Source: UBA7985 sp002690455 (GTDB lineage: Bacteria; Pseudomonadota; Alphaproteobacteria; UBA7985). From it: a DNA stretch of 64,000 nucleotides. Where the stretch lies: positions 22,578 through 86,577 of the forward strand of contig CBFIIW010000014.1 in the NCBI GenBank assembly GCA_965662775.1, in the 5' to 3' direction. The notes beneath the pieces were generated by a model. It was not told the DNA's origin, ran no database searches, and was given only the letters and a program-made list of their open reading frames with translations. Within the stretch, counting starts at the first letter, position 1. Every line of letters starts with the position of its first letter. This document shows, piece after piece, positions 17,204-26,431 of this stretch. The translations under genes and the position numbers were made by a program.

Positions 17204-18004
17204 TTAAATACGGTGCGCGCCGGGCGCCCATCCGGTCCGGTTAACAAAACAGACCAGATTGACGACCGTAAAAACGGCAACCCGCAACAGGAACAGCATT
17301 TGTGTCAGCACGAGGTATCCGAAATAGCTCAGGCCGAATACTGACGGGGATGCCGCACTGCTTTGCAGGCCAAGCTGGACGAGGAGCAACGGTACGCAAA
17401 ACAGCAGATGCAGCCCGAGCATTAGCATCGTAATGCCGCCGGTCGCACGCATGCTGTCGCCAAAGGTATAGGGCGCGCCGACAGCCGCCGCCGTGACGAC
17501 GAAGCAGAAACGGGTATAGAGAAGAAGCACCACCAGCCCGGGGATGATCACCAGTAGTGGAGCCACCTGCGGAACCGGAGAGTAAGCCTGGATCAGAAGG
17601 TATCCCAAAAACCCGGTGCCGATCAGCAGGCCACCGGGCAGGTAGAGTGATGCCAACCGGAGAAAGACCCTGGTAAAAGCGCTCCGCCATTCAGGGGTCG
17701 CCTGCAGCCGTCCCTGCCGGATACCGATGCCGAGCAGCCGTGTGACGTTGGTGGTGTAGAGCCCACCGACTACCAGTTCGATGAGCAAAAAAGTCACCAC
17801 TGCTATCACAATCACGTCGAGGCTCAGCACGACTCCACGCTGGCCGCGCAACTCCAGGATCAGAGTTCCGGCAAAGTCCACCAGCAGCGCGAGAATCATG
17901 GGCAATACCGCCGTCACTGCCAGCAATCTCCATTGGCCAAGCAGGCCGTCACGCAGGATCTGCCGAACCGCGCGACCTGGCGGCAGGGGTGGGAACTGCC
18001 CCAT
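17204..18004 (-). CDS. Multi-pass membrane protein of unknown function
   Basis: A 266-residue protein with about six hydrophobic segments, including LLAVTAVLPMILALLVDFAGTLIL and VIVIAVVTFLLIELVVGGLY. I see no transporter signature or catalytic motif and do not recognise the family. The chosen ATG (18004) lies 14 bases after the pyrF stop; in-frame starts up to 18076 would overlap pyrF by about 60 bases. In related bacteria a small LapA-type membrane gene often sits between pyrF and trpF. Here that place holds this gene and the membrane half of the TrpF fusion, so the two may act together. Confidence 0.7.
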   Translation of the reverse strand: MGQFPPLPPGRAVRQILRDGLLGQWRLLAVTAVLPMILALLVDFAGTLILELRGQRGVVLSLDVIVIAVVTFLLIELVVGGLYTTNVTRLLGIGIRQGRLQATPEWRSAFTRVFLRLASLYLPGGLLIGTGFLGYLLIQAYSPVPQVAPLLVIIPGLVVLLLYTRFCFVVTAAAVGAPYTFGDSMRATGGITMLMLGLHLLFCVPLLLVQLGLQSSAASPSVFGLSYFGYLVLTQMLFLLRVAVFTVVNLVCFVNRTGWAPGAHRI

Positions 18005-18017
18005 AAGGCGAATGGGC

Positions 18018-18719
18018 TTAACCAAGGGCGACCTCCGCCAGAATGGCTTCGGCGGCGGCGCGAGGGTTTTCGGCACGCGTGATTGGCCTTCCGATCACCA
18101 GTGACGTTGCCCCGTTTGCCATTGCTTGTGCTGGGGTTGCGATCCGAGTCTGGTCGTTATGAGCAGTGCCGGCCGGCCGAACGCCGGGGGTGACAAACAA
18201 CGCGCCCGGCGCCAGCGCCCGCAGCGAGGCCACTTCCTGCGGTGAGCAGACAAATCCACCCAACCCGCATTCATCTGCAAGAGTGAACAGCCGTCGAGCC
18301 TGCGCGCCCGGGTCAGGGTTTGCCACCCCAACGGCTTCTAATTCAGTCCGGTCTGCACTGGTCAGCACCGTGACAGCCAAAAGACGGAAATCCGGACGCT
18401 CCAGTGCAGCCAGTCCATCCAGCATCGCCCGACCACCCGATGCATGAACCGTCGTCAGCCGGACCCCAAGGTCAGCGATCTGCGCGGCGGCTGAGGCAAC
18501 GGTATTGGGAATATCGTGTAGTTTCAGGTCGAGAAACACCGGCGCTTTCGCGGCCAGCTCGCGCACGAAATCGGGCCCGGTCTGATAGAACAGTTCCATG
18601 CCGACCTTGAGCCCGATGTTTAATCCGTCGAGCTGGTCGAGTGTGGACGCTACCTCCGCCCGCGCCATGTCGAGCGCGACGAACACCGGGGGGAGATTTC
18701 TGAGACGATCCTTCACCAT
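18018..18719 (-). CDS. pyrF: Orotidine 5'-phosphate decarboxylase
   Basis: A 233-residue TIM-barrel enzyme that decarboxylates OMP to UMP, the last step of pyrimidine synthesis. The catalytic Asp-Lys-Asp array is visible: VFVALDMA, GLKVGMELF and FLDLKLHDIPNTV. The phosphate loop is near VTPGVRPAG and VIGRPITRAENP. Start choice is uncertain: ATG 18719 places the first conserved strand about ten residues in, as is usual; ATG 18773 would add 18 residues. Neither has a strong ribosome site. Downstream genes follow closely on the same strand. Confidence 0.94.
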   Translation of the reverse strand: MVKDRLRNLPPVFVALDMARAEVASTLDQLDGLNIGLKVGMELFYQTGPDFVRELAAKAPVFLDLKLHDIPNTVASAAAQIADLGVRLTTVHASGGRAMLDGLAALERPDFRLLAVTVLTSADRTELEAVGVANPDPGAQARRLFTLADECGLGGFVCSPQEVASLRALAPGALFVTPGVRPAGTAHNDQTRIATPAQAMANGATSLVIGRPITRAENPRAAAEAILAEVALG

Positions 18720-18883
18720 AATGCTGTGGTTTATCGTCTCAGACTCCGGCCTGCTAGTGACAATTTGTGTCATGTCGCGTGGTTTTGGCAACCCACCGGG
18801 TCAAAACGCGCATTGGTAACTGGGCAAAGGCCAGATAGGTTAATGGCAGAAGTGCACGCCTAAGTTTGTTCCAAAGGTTGGTC

Positions 18884-20173
18884 ATGTCCTCATCCGCGCC
18901 CGCGCCGTCTTCCCTTCCGACTATGGCCCCTGTTGGTCCGGGCCTGAGCCTCAGCGTCATCATCATTGCGGGGTGTCTGATGGCGATGATCTCCATGGGG
19001 GTGCGGTCGTCCTTTGGTCTGTTTGTCGATGGGTCTGAGGATGCCATCAACGTCACGTCAGGTGACTTTGGTCTGGCACTGGGTTTTCAGAATTTGCTCT
19101 GGGGTCTGATCGGGGCCTATGCCGCATCCCTGGTAGACCGTTACGGGCCAATGTGGGTGCTGATCGCTGGTTCGGCGATGTACGGGCTGGGGATGCTCGG
19201 CATGCTGCTCCTTGAGTCGACGTACTGGACATTTCTGCTACTGGGCGGACTGACTGGCGGCGGGGTCGCGGCGACCGGCTTTTCGATCGTTGGCATCAGC
19301 TTTTCTAAGCTGGTTACGCCTGAGCAACGGTCTTGGGCGCTGGGTCTGGGAACGGCGGCGGCGTCCTTCGGCCAGCTTGCGATCGGTCTTCCGGCGGGAA
19401 TGATGCTGCAGCAACTGGGCTGGGAGCCGGCCATGGTGTCGCTGGCCACGTTGACATTCCTGATTATCCCGCTGTCCTTTGCCTTTGCCGGGGTTAAGGG
19501 AACCGCTGCTGCTGCGTCGAGCGCCAGCCAGAGCGGCAGCAATGCCGAGGTTTGGCGGGAGGTTCGAGCAGCCTTTTCAAACCGCAGCTACGTTCTGCTG
19601 TTCTTCGGGTTCTTTGTCTGCGGCTTCCACATTGCCTTCGTGTACATTTACCTGCCCAAATTCCTGATCGATCAGGGCGTACAGCCGCAGTGGCTGGAGG
19701 GTTGGGGAGGTATCGGTGCTGTTGCATTGGCGCTGGTTGGCCTGTTCAACATCATCGGCGCCTACACCGCGGGTATTATCGGTCGCAACATCAAGAAGAA
19801 GAACGGGCTGGCATTCATTTATGTCGCGCGTTCGGTGGTCATGTTGGCTTTCATTCTGATCCCGATATCAACGCTGACGACATTATTGTTTGCTGCCATC
19901 ATGGGCATTCTGTGGCTGTCGACCGTTCCACTGACGCAGGGAATCATCGGCAGCATTTTCGGTATTCGCTACATGACCACTCTCTATGCGATCGTGTTCA
20001 TCTCGCATCAGGTCGGATCGTTCTCCGCGACTCTGCTAGCACGAGCCATAGAAGATCTGACCGGAGAGCTGACCTTGATGTGGTTTGCGGCCATCATCGT
20101 CGGGGTGCTGGCCGCTGTGGTACACTGGCCTATCCACGAGCGCCCTGCTGCGCAAAATACAGGTCCACCATAA
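18884..20173 (+). CDS. Major facilitator superfamily transporter
   Basis: A 429-residue protein with about twelve membrane segments in two halves separated by a polar loop (roughly residues 195-225, rich in Ala, Ser and Gln). The first half shows the MFS motif-A-like loop near YAASLVDRYGPMWVLIAG, a pattern seen in the monocarboxylate/oxalate-formate branch (YNNI-type). Substrate cannot be read from sequence. The ATG at 18884 is preceded by AAAGG. It is divergent from pyrF and is followed after 28 bases by a small membrane protein on the same strand. Confidence 0.85.
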   Translation: MSSSAPAPSSLPTMAPVGPGLSLSVIIIAGCLMAMISMGVRSSFGLFVDGSEDAINVTSGDFGLALGFQNLLWGLIGAYAASLVDRYGPMWVLIAGSAMYGLGMLGMLLLESTYWTFLLLGGLTGGGVAATGFSIVGISFSKLVTPEQRSWALGLGTAAASFGQLAIGLPAGMMLQQLGWEPAMVSLATLTFLIIPLSFAFAGVKGTAAAASSASQSGSNAEVWREVRAAFSNRSYVLLFFGFFVCGFHIAFVYIYLPKFLIDQGVQPQWLEGWGGIGAVALALVGLFNIIGAYTAGIIGRNIKKKNGLAFIYVARSVVMLAFILIPISTLTTLLFAAIMGILWLSTVPLTQGIIGSIFGIRYMTTLYAIVFISHQVGSFSATLLARAIEDLTGELTLMWFAAIIVGVLAAVVHWPIHERPAAQNTGPP

Positions 20174-20201
20174 CCAGCCTGAGCCGAGGCTATCGCCTTT
20201 C

Positions 20202-20663
20202 ATGAGTACGCCTTCACCACCTCATTCTTGTCCCAATCCCGATCACCGGTCCGCCTTCGCCCCAGCCCAGGCCCCAACGCCCACCGCGGTTTCGACAGTC
20301 TGGGTCACCTTCTGGACGCTAACGGTCGGCGGGCTTTCCATCCTCGTCTTGCTCGTTGCGCTGGCGTTGGTGACGCGGCTTGAAAATGCCAGCAGCGGTG
20401 CGGTGCTGGCGCTGTTCCCGCCCCGCACCCCACAGGATGAGATCTTTGCGGCCATCGACCAGACCGACGCTCGCGTCCTGCGCGCGACGCGTCTGTCTAA
20501 CGCTTGGATCCTTGAAGGCAGCAGCCCCGGCTTCGTCGGCGCGCTTAAAGCTGCTGGCGCCCTGGGGGCATGGAAGCCAGTCTCCGGCGTGTCGTTCGCC
20601 GTCGGCGGTTGCGGTTTCGGTGCGGTCCTATCCAACGATCCGCTATTAAGCCCGGCCGGTTGA
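20202..20663 (+). CDS. Small membrane-anchored hypothetical protein
   Basis: A 153-residue protein with a proline-rich N-terminus (residues 1-30), one hydrophobic helix (WTLTVGGLSILVLLVALALV) and an extracytoplasmic-looking C-terminal part of about 90 residues ending in a Gly-rich stretch (FAVGGCGFGAVL). I recognise no domain. It follows the MFS gene by 28 bases and may be co-transcribed. Codon use resembles its neighbours, and the start ATG is the only one near the first conserved-looking sequence. Confidence 0.6.
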   Translation: MSTPSPPHSCPNPDHRSAFAPAQAPTPTAVSTVWVTFWTLTVGGLSILVLLVALALVTRLENASSGAVLALFPPRTPQDEIFAAIDQTDARVLRATRLSNAWILEGSSPGFVGALKAAGALGAWKPVSGVSFAVGGCGFGAVLSNDPLLSPAG

Positions 20664-20683
20664 GCCGATCCGCAGCGTCAAAG

Positions 20684-21823
20684 CTAAGACGTCGCACGCG
20701 CCATCCAAGCATTCAGCGACGTGAACCGACAGCCTTGTTCCGTCAGCCCGTCGATGATGTCGGGCAGGGCGTCCACGGTCCGACTGTGGATCGAGTGCAG
20801 CAGCACGATATCGCCTGGCGCTGAAAGGCTCAGCACGCGCTGGGTGATGCTGTCGGGTGATTTAATCTGCCAGTCGAGGCTGTCGTTGGTCCAGTTTACG
20901 GTGGTCATCCCATAGGCGGCCGCTGCTTCAAGGACACTAGCGTTGTAATTGCCAAAGGGCGGCCGGAAGAGCGTCGGCTGAAGCCCCAGCGCGTTAAAGG
21001 CCGCCATGCCCTTCTCAAAATCGGCATCGATGGTCGCCCGGCTTTCTGCCCGCAGATTTTTGTGATCCCAAGAATGGTAGCCTACTTCGTGCCCGCGGGT
21101 GACGGCAGTTAGCGCGGTGGTCGGGTTTGCTTGCACATTTTCGCCCAGGAAAAAGAACGTCGCCCGGATCCCCTTGGCGTCGAGGATGTCATAGATCGCG
21201 GCGTCATTGCTATGGTGTGGTCCGTCGTCAAATGTCAGCACGCAGTCAAAACTGCCGTCTGCGTTACGGAAGCCATTGGGGCCAATCGTAAAGGCCAGTT
21301 CTGGTGCAACGTAGCGGTCAAAGCCTGATGGGATCGACGCCCGTACAAGCTGGGCCGGGGCCTGCTGCTCAGCTGCCGACGATGCAACCGGCGCCGCTGT
21401 CATAGCTTGTTGATCGGCGGTGGAGGCGCCGGTGGTGCGGATACCGTATGGTCCGATGGTTTGCGCCAGGCGCGCAGCCTCGGCCCGCTGACGGGTCACG
21501 TATTGATCCAGCTGTGACCGGGTCATCCAAATCAGTCCCTGATTGGTCGAAACACCGACGAGTTGCTGTCCGTCGGGGCCGAAGCGTGGACCGGGGATGC
21601 CCGCACCATTCGCACCCTGATTCTTAAGCCCGCCGCCGGCGCCGCTGCTTGAGCCAGGCTGCAGCAAGACGCGCTCTCCCTGCGGACTGAACAACCCCTG
21701 CAGTGCGGCTTCAGCTTCTTCCGGGGCGAGCTTGCCATCCGGTGTCGCGGCGGCACAGGCGCTGATCAGCCCGCACGTGGCCAGTAGCTTCAGCAGCATC
21801 AGCAGCCTTGCATTTCCTCGCAT
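20684..21823 (-). CDS. Lipoprotein polysaccharide deacetylase (NodB homology domain)
   Basis: A 379-residue carbohydrate esterase family 4 protein. A lipobox, LISACA, near residue 22 predicts a lipid-anchored envelope protein. After a variable region (residues 25-180) comes the NodB domain: the metal-binding DD in LTFDDGPHHSND, the His pair in GYHSWDH, RPPFGNYNAS, the catalytic-site Asp in NDSLDWQ, and IVLLHSIHSRT. This motif set suggests an active metal-dependent deacetylase acting on a chitin-, peptidoglycan- or exopolysaccharide-like substrate. ATG 21823 follows GGGAGAAG and gives a clean signal peptide; the open frame upstream to 21892 does not. It converges with the previous gene. Confidence 0.87.
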   Translation of the reverse strand: MRGNARLLMLLKLLATCGLISACAAATPDGKLAPEEAEAALQGLFSPQGERVLLQPGSSSGAGGGLKNQGANGAGIPGPRFGPDGQQLVGVSTNQGLIWMTRSQLDQYVTRQRAEAARLAQTIGPYGIRTTGASTADQQAMTAAPVASSAAEQQAPAQLVRASIPSGFDRYVAPELAFTIGPNGFRNADGSFDCVLTFDDGPHHSNDAAIYDILDAKGIRATFFFLGENVQANPTTALTAVTRGHEVGYHSWDHKNLRAESRATIDADFEKGMAAFNALGLQPTLFRPPFGNYNASVLEAAAAYGMTTVNWTNDSLDWQIKSPDSITQRVLSLSAPGDIVLLHSIHSRTVDALPDIIDGLTEQGCRFTSLNAWMARATS

Positions 21824-21983
21824 CTGGACTCTTCTCCCGGCCTGTATCCTGTGGTTTTTCACGGATTTTTGCCAAATACAGTATTTGGGCATCTTTTCGC
21901 ATATGATCAGTATTATGCGACGCGTCGTCCCGCAAGTACCGCTGCCATTGTCGAGGGCTGGGACCGGCGCGTCTCGTTCCGGT

Positions 21984-23774
21984 TTAGATCCCCCAGATGA
22001 AGGCGATCAGCGGTGTTCCAATCACCACGATCAGGATTTCCAGCGGCAATCCCATACGCCAGTAGTCGCCGAACCGGTATCCCCCTGGGCCCATGACCAA
22101 AAGGTTATTCTGGTGCCCGATGGGCGTCAGGAAGGCACAGGACGCACCCAAGGCCACGGCCATCAGAAAAGCGTCCTGTGAGGAACCAATCTCATGGGCA
22201 ACCGTCGCCGCGATGGGTGCCATTACCACTGCGGTCGCCGCATTGTTCATGATGTCCGACAGAGTCATGGTCACGACCATAATCAGCCCGAGCAGCAGCA
22301 GCGGCCCAAGTGCCCCTGCGGCCAAAACCACGCCGTCAGCAACGAGCGCAGTGGCGCCAGTCTGTTCCAGCGCGTCGCCCAGCGGGATCATGGCACCGAG
22401 CAGCACAATGATCGGCCAATCAATGGATTGGTAAAGTTTACGCGGGTCAATCCGACCGAGCAGCAGCATGCCGACAACCGCCGCGGCAAAGGCGATGGCA
22501 ATGGGTATGCCGAGAAAGGCAGTCGCACCAATCGCCAGCGCGAACAGTCCCAGCGGCAGCCAGTCGTTCTTCTGACTCTGGCCAAGCATCAGGGCACGCT
22601 GGGCCAGTGGCACGGCGCCGAGTTCATTGATGGTGTCAGGCAGGGTCGAGCCTTCGCCCTGCAGCAGAAGTACATCCCCCGCGCGAAGGCGAACCCGGCC
22701 GATGCGCTCCTGAATCGGCGTGCCTTCACGCGCGATGGCAAGCAGGTTGGCTCCATACTTCCGGCGCAGATATAGGCTGCGCGGGGAACGGCCCTCAACG
22801 CGGGAGCCGGGCAAGATCACAGCTTCCATTAGCGCGACGTGCTCAGAGGTCATGTGCTCCTCGACAAAGGCATCGGCCCCGGCCAACTCAAGCTGCTGCG
22901 CGTCTAGGAAGTCCTGCAACACGTTGGGCCCGGCCTGTACCATCAGGATGTCGCCCTTGCGAATGTGGCGCAGGCGAAGGTTTCCGAACAGCTTGGTGGC
23001 ACCGCGGATGATACCGACTACCTGCAACCCACCATCGGACAGACCCTCAAGGCGGTAAATTTGTTCGTTGATCAGGGGGTGGTCTTCGGGAATGAGGATT
23101 TCGGTCACGTAGTCCTTGATCTCGAACTGCGGCTGTTCGCCCTGTGGCGAGCGGCGCTTCTGCGGGATCAGTCGCCAGCCGACCAGCAGCAGGAACACCA
23201 GCCCGGCAAAGGCCATGACGCCACCGACGGGGGAGAAGGCGAACAGGCCGAAGGGCTCGCCCGTGATCTGCTCGCGGTAGTTGGAGACAATGATGTTTGG
23301 CGGCGTGCCGATCAATGTCGTCAGTCCCCCGAGAATGGTGCCAAAAGACAGCGGCATCAGCACCTGGCTTGGCCGCTTGGACATGGACAGCGCCACGGGC
23401 ATCAGCAGGGCCAGCGCGCCGACGTTGTTCATAAAGCCTGAGAGCAGAGCGGCGATCCCGGTTAGAGCAGCCATGAAGGCCAGTGGCCGGTCGGACAGGC
23501 GCTCCAGTGGCCCGGCAAGTCGATCGATCACGCCGCTGTCCTGCAGCGCTTTGGAGAGCACGAGCACCAGGGCAACGGTGATTACGGCACTCTGCGAGAA
23601 GCCCATGAAGGCATTGTCCGCCTTTACGACGCCGACCAGCACGGCGGCGACCAGCGCGGTAAGCGCGACCACGTCGTAACGCAGTCGGCCCCAGACGAAG
23701 GCGACCATAGTCAGGCCGAAGATCGCAAAGATCAGGGCCTGATCGACGCTGAGCAGGGCGGTGTCCGTTTCCAT
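21984..23774 (-). CDS. SLC13-family permease with central TrkA-C domains
   Basis: A 596-residue inner-membrane transporter of the SLC13/DASS (CitMHS-like) class. N-terminal helices 1-6 contain MNNVGALALLMPVALSMS and TLIGTPPNIIVSNY, a typical SNT-type substrate/sodium motif. A cytoplasmic insert of about 200 residues has two TrkA-C-like modules (GGLQVVGIIRGA and GANLLAIAREGTP with RLRAGDVLLLQG). C-terminal helices include SDIMNNAATAVVM and LTPIGHQNNLLVMGPG, the second motif copy. Substrates of this branch include sulfate and dicarboxylates; the exact one is unknown. Confidence 0.88.
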   Translation of the reverse strand: METDTALLSVDQALIFAIFGLTMVAFVWGRLRYDVVALTALVAAVLVGVVKADNAFMGFSQSAVITVALVLVLSKALQDSGVIDRLAGPLERLSDRPLAFMAALTGIAALLSGFMNNVGALALLMPVALSMSKRPSQVLMPLSFGTILGGLTTLIGTPPNIIVSNYREQITGEPFGLFAFSPVGGVMAFAGLVFLLLVGWRLIPQKRRSPQGEQPQFEIKDYVTEILIPEDHPLINEQIYRLEGLSDGGLQVVGIIRGATKLFGNLRLRHIRKGDILMVQAGPNVLQDFLDAQQLELAGADAFVEEHMTSEHVALMEAVILPGSRVEGRSPRSLYLRRKYGANLLAIAREGTPIQERIGRVRLRAGDVLLLQGEGSTLPDTINELGAVPLAQRALMLGQSQKNDWLPLGLFALAIGATAFLGIPIAIAFAAAVVGMLLLGRIDPRKLYQSIDWPIIVLLGAMIPLGDALEQTGATALVADGVVLAAGALGPLLLLGLIMVVTMTLSDIMNNAATAVVMAPIAATVAHEIGSSQDAFLMAVALGASCAFLTPIGHQNNLLVMGPGGYRFGDYWRMGLPLEILIVVIGTPLIAFIWGI

Positions 23775-23932
23775 GCCACGTTGTTACCCGGCCTTAACGC
23801 CTAAAGCGAGGGCGCGCAGGCATGGCGGCTGCCCCCTTGTGGTGAGAAATGCAAGATTGCAGGCTTGGCGGAACCGATTTATAGAAGGCCCTCCGGTGTC
23901 GGCCCAGAGGGGAAGGGCACGGGAATGAGCGC

Positions 23933-24022
23933 GGAGAGGTGGCCGAGCGGCTGAAGGCGCTCCCCTGCTAAGGGAGTATACGGGAGACCGTATCGTGGGT
24001 TCGAATCCCATCCTCTCCGCCA
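23933..24022 (+). tRNA. tRNA-Ser (anticodon GCT)
   Basis: A 90-base class II tRNA. The acceptor arm GGAGAGG pairs exactly with CCTCTCC, followed by G and an encoded CCA. The anticodon arm CTCCC-CTGCTAA-GGGAG carries GCT, reading AGC/AGU serine codons. A long variable arm (TACGGGAGACCGTA) and the T arm GTGGGTTCGAATCCCAT confirm serine. A run of seven T directly after CCA probably acts in termination. Confidence 0.96.
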
Positions 24023-24305
24023 TTTTTTTCCAATAAGTTTCTTACCTCTGACAACTGGTCCGATCGCTCGAGAGACAGCCCCCAGGCTTCTTGATCCAGG
24101 ACTCCGCCTGACCCCGTACGCAGCAGATCTCTTCGTCGCGCTCCTGATCCCTCTGGCCATGGATGTCGGTGACACTGAAACGCACGTCCGTTGCCCGTTC
24201 ACGAGCATCTGGACCCAATGTGGCCTCGGTCGAGCAACAACATAGTTTGGCTTGGACTGGGATCTGGCCTGATACGCGGTGTTGACGGTTTAGCGACTGC
24301 GGGTC
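24023..24305. other. Gap after tRNA-Ser without a recognised gene
   Basis: The stretch begins with the T run after the tRNA. I see no convincing coding frame: the open frames either cross the tRNA or lack homology and a ribosome site. No integrase fragment and no second copy of the tRNA 3' end was noticed. Confidence 0.5.
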
Positions 24306-25313
24306 CTACCGGAGGCGCGCGAGGAGGTCATACCCCATGTCGGCGAACATTTTGATCATGTCCACGAAGACCCAGTTTTCCGTAAATTTATCGCCCGTTC
24401 TGAGCCAGAAATCCAAGCCGCTGATGCCGAATTGTGCGCCTTTGGCCGGGTGCCCCAGGTAGGGACCAGATTGACAAGCAATGACACCGGCAACGCCGGA
24501 ACCGGCAACAAAGTTTCCTTCGGCGAACAGGCTTTCGAGTCCGCGGACTTTGCGGTCTGGAAACGCGATAAGCCAGGGTTCCTGATGAAGCTCCTCGAAC
24601 TCTCGCATGCTCAAACAAGCCCCGATGCCACCGGGGCCATACCATTTCAGATTTTCATGGAAGAAAGCCCGCATGCCCATACTCTCTAGGCCTTCCTGGT
24701 CGAATTCATTGAGGCCGTCGTAAATCAGGGCCCGCCCCAGAGCTAGGGATTTGGCCGTTGCCTCCCTTGCCTCTGTTCCAGCAGACGCTGTTTCGGTGAG
24801 CACACCATTCACGGCCGTTGGTGCTGGAAAAACATGGCTGGCGCCGCGTGGCTTGGGCAGAAGGTTGATGCCAAGCTGTTCACACCAGTCGACTAAATCC
24901 AACTGGAATTGTACATCCACGATCTGACCGGCTTCGACTTTGAGAAACTCGCCCCATCGGATCCGAACCTGTTCCGCCCGCGCTGGTATGCCGAGAAAGG
25001 GAGAGGTTTGTGTGCCGATAAAGTATCCAGTGGCACCGACCCACTGACCTTCGTCCCCTTGGCCCTCGGGGGTAGCATTGGACAAGCCAGCGATCAAAAT
25101 GTGCGTTTCGCGCCAAAAGGCCCCAAAACTCTTGCGAAACGGGTTCCAGAACTCAGCAAGGTAAGCCTCTGATCCAGTTAGACCATGGATCGGCGCCATA
25201 CCCATCCAGTGGAAGTTCGGGGCAAAGTAGCGCGCAATATCTGCCGTGTTGGCAGCATCCAAGTCTCGCCACAGCCTGAGCACCAGTTCCTTGTTTGACT
25301 GTGGAATGTTCAT
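24306..25313 (-). CDS. Double SnoaL-like (NTF2-fold) protein
   Basis: A 335-residue protein made of two NTF2-like modules. The first (about 1-140) starts SNKELVLRLWRDLDAANTADIARYFAPNFHWMGMAPIHGLTG, a standard SnoaL/polyketide-cyclase-like opening. The second (about 185-335) has the parallel pattern YGPGGIGACLSMREFEELHQEPW and ends with a helix. Single-domain relatives include ester cyclases and small-molecule hydratases; function of tandem forms is mostly unassigned. No partner gene gives a pathway. The minus-strand gene upstream (25487-26101) may be in the same transcript, 173 bases away. Confidence 0.7.
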   Translation of the reverse strand: MNIPQSNKELVLRLWRDLDAANTADIARYFAPNFHWMGMAPIHGLTGSEAYLAEFWNPFRKSFGAFWRETHILIAGLSNATPEGQGDEGQWVGATGYFIGTQTSPFLGIPARAEQVRIRWGEFLKVEAGQIVDVQFQLDLVDWCEQLGINLLPKPRGASHVFPAPTAVNGVLTETASAGTEAREATAKSLALGRALIYDGLNEFDQEGLESMGMRAFFHENLKWYGPGGIGACLSMREFEELHQEPWLIAFPDRKVRGLESLFAEGNFVAGSGVAGVIACQSGPYLGHPAKGAQFGISGLDFWLRTGDKFTENWVFVDMIKMFADMGYDLLARLR

Positions 25314-25486
25314 GACTGTCCTTATCCTGCTTCTTTGTCATCTGACTGTTTGTGGATTGCAATGCCGCGCAGGCGGATCGCATCGACCCCCTGCGCACGC
25401 ATCTTGGTCGTCAAAAGCGGCCTGTCAGACCTCTCGGCCTTTCAGCAGTGTGAGCGCCTTTGCCTGCAGCCCAGCCGCTTTGGTCT

Positions 25487-26101
25487 TTAAAGTAGGCGGT
25501 TGGCCATAACGTTGCCATTCCAGGCCGCGGAGCCCCAGTACTTCATCTGCCACTCCGTAAATGCCTGATCCTCGCTCAGTGCATCTGTCACTTTGCCGAA
25601 GCTTTCTTCGTCAGCAAAGTGCGCCTCAAAACCGAACTGACCCACGCCCGAGCCTTGGATGCCATAAAGCGCCGCTGACTCACAACCTGCGCTGGACCAG
25701 ATTTTTCCCGATTCCGTTGCAGAGGCCATCATCGTCTCAAGGCTTTCTGGTGTGAAGCGCCAGTGTGCCAAAAAGCCGATATCCTTTAGCGAAGTCTCTG
25801 TGACCCGAAGGATTTCGCGGTTAAGATCATGGCTGATGAATTCGAACTGTCCCTGAAAAGCCATCTGCCAGGACTGCGCTTCCGAGTCATTATTGAAGGC
25901 CTGACGCAGCACGGCGTTCTGATGCCCGGTTTTGGTAGCAACATGAAAGCCATAGTGGCCAACTGCTGATCCACCGAGAGCCCAGAGGCCGGTGCCAGCC
26001 TTTCCATTGCTCAGCCGGGACCAAATACTCTGCGCCTGAGTTGCTGCTGCCATTGTGGTTCCGAGGCTTTCGGCCTTGAACGCCCAAAACGAGATAAACA
26101 T
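25487..26101 (-). CDS. Hypothetical protein of two related halves
   Basis: A 204-residue protein with internal duplication. The first half (from FWAFKAESLGTTMAAATQAQ to QSWQMAFQGQF) and the second (from HWRFTPESLETMMASATESG to TEWQMKYWGSA) align along their length: both have ESL-T-MA-AT, IWS, GxGVGxxGF- or AVGHYGF-type cores, and a closing W-QM. This is consistent with two ferredoxin-like (dimeric alpha-beta barrel) modules in one chain, but I do not recognise the family. The ATG at 26101 follows GAGGAGAG; an ATG at 26116 is less well placed. The AT-rich gap upstream must hold its promoter. Confidence 0.65.
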   Translation of the reverse strand: MFISFWAFKAESLGTTMAAATQAQSIWSRLSNGKAGTGLWALGGSAVGHYGFHVATKTGHQNAVLRQAFNNDSEAQSWQMAFQGQFEFISHDLNREILRVTETSLKDIGFLAHWRFTPESLETMMASATESGKIWSSAGCESAALYGIQGSGVGQFGFEAHFADEESFGKVTDALSEDQAFTEWQMKYWGSAAWNGNVMANRLL

Positions 26102-26320
26102 CGATTCTCTCCTCATTATCTGATGAACAAAATAACTTTACTGAGCTTTCAGATGAAAACTTGGGAATAGGTAAATGACAATATATTACATTATTTTTAA
26201 TATAAAATATTAAATTAATTTTTAAAGTAAGATCGTATTTCAATATTTAAAAATAGCACCCTTTTTAGGATTTCAAATCTATCAATTCATCTATTTATTG
26301 AGAGCTGATAATATACAGCC

Positions 26321-26339
26321 GACTGAATAGAATTCAGTC
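26321..26339. promoter_or_regulatory. Perfect inverted repeat GACTGAAT-AGA-ATTCAGTC
   Basis: Eight-base arms are exactly complementary around a three-base centre. It could be a hairpin or an operator for the gene starting at 26101. There is no T run on either side, so a terminator is unlikely. Confidence 0.5.
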
Positions 26340-26350
26340 ACTAATGAAAG

Positions 26351-26366
26351 ATATCACGGATGATAT
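26351..26366. promoter_or_regulatory. Inverted repeat ATATCA-CGGA-TGATAT
   Basis: Six-base arms match exactly around CGGA, 11 bases from the previous palindrome and in the same gap. This may be a second protein-binding site; no regulator gene lies nearby to pair it with. Confidence 0.35.
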
Positions 26367-26431
26367 GCGCCGATGAGGCCACACACGGGATGGACGGATA
26401 TCTTAGTTGTGTGGCTGGCGCGTTGCACCCA

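Larger units (their letters stand above)
26102..26431. other. AT-rich intergenic gap with two palindromes
   Basis: Most of 26130-26310 is strongly AT-rich (long runs of A and T), unlike the rest of the window. No gene is seen. Two exact inverted repeats lie at its right end (26321-26339 and 26351-26366). The gap lies upstream of the two-half protein and downstream of the MBL-fold gene. Confidence 0.7.
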
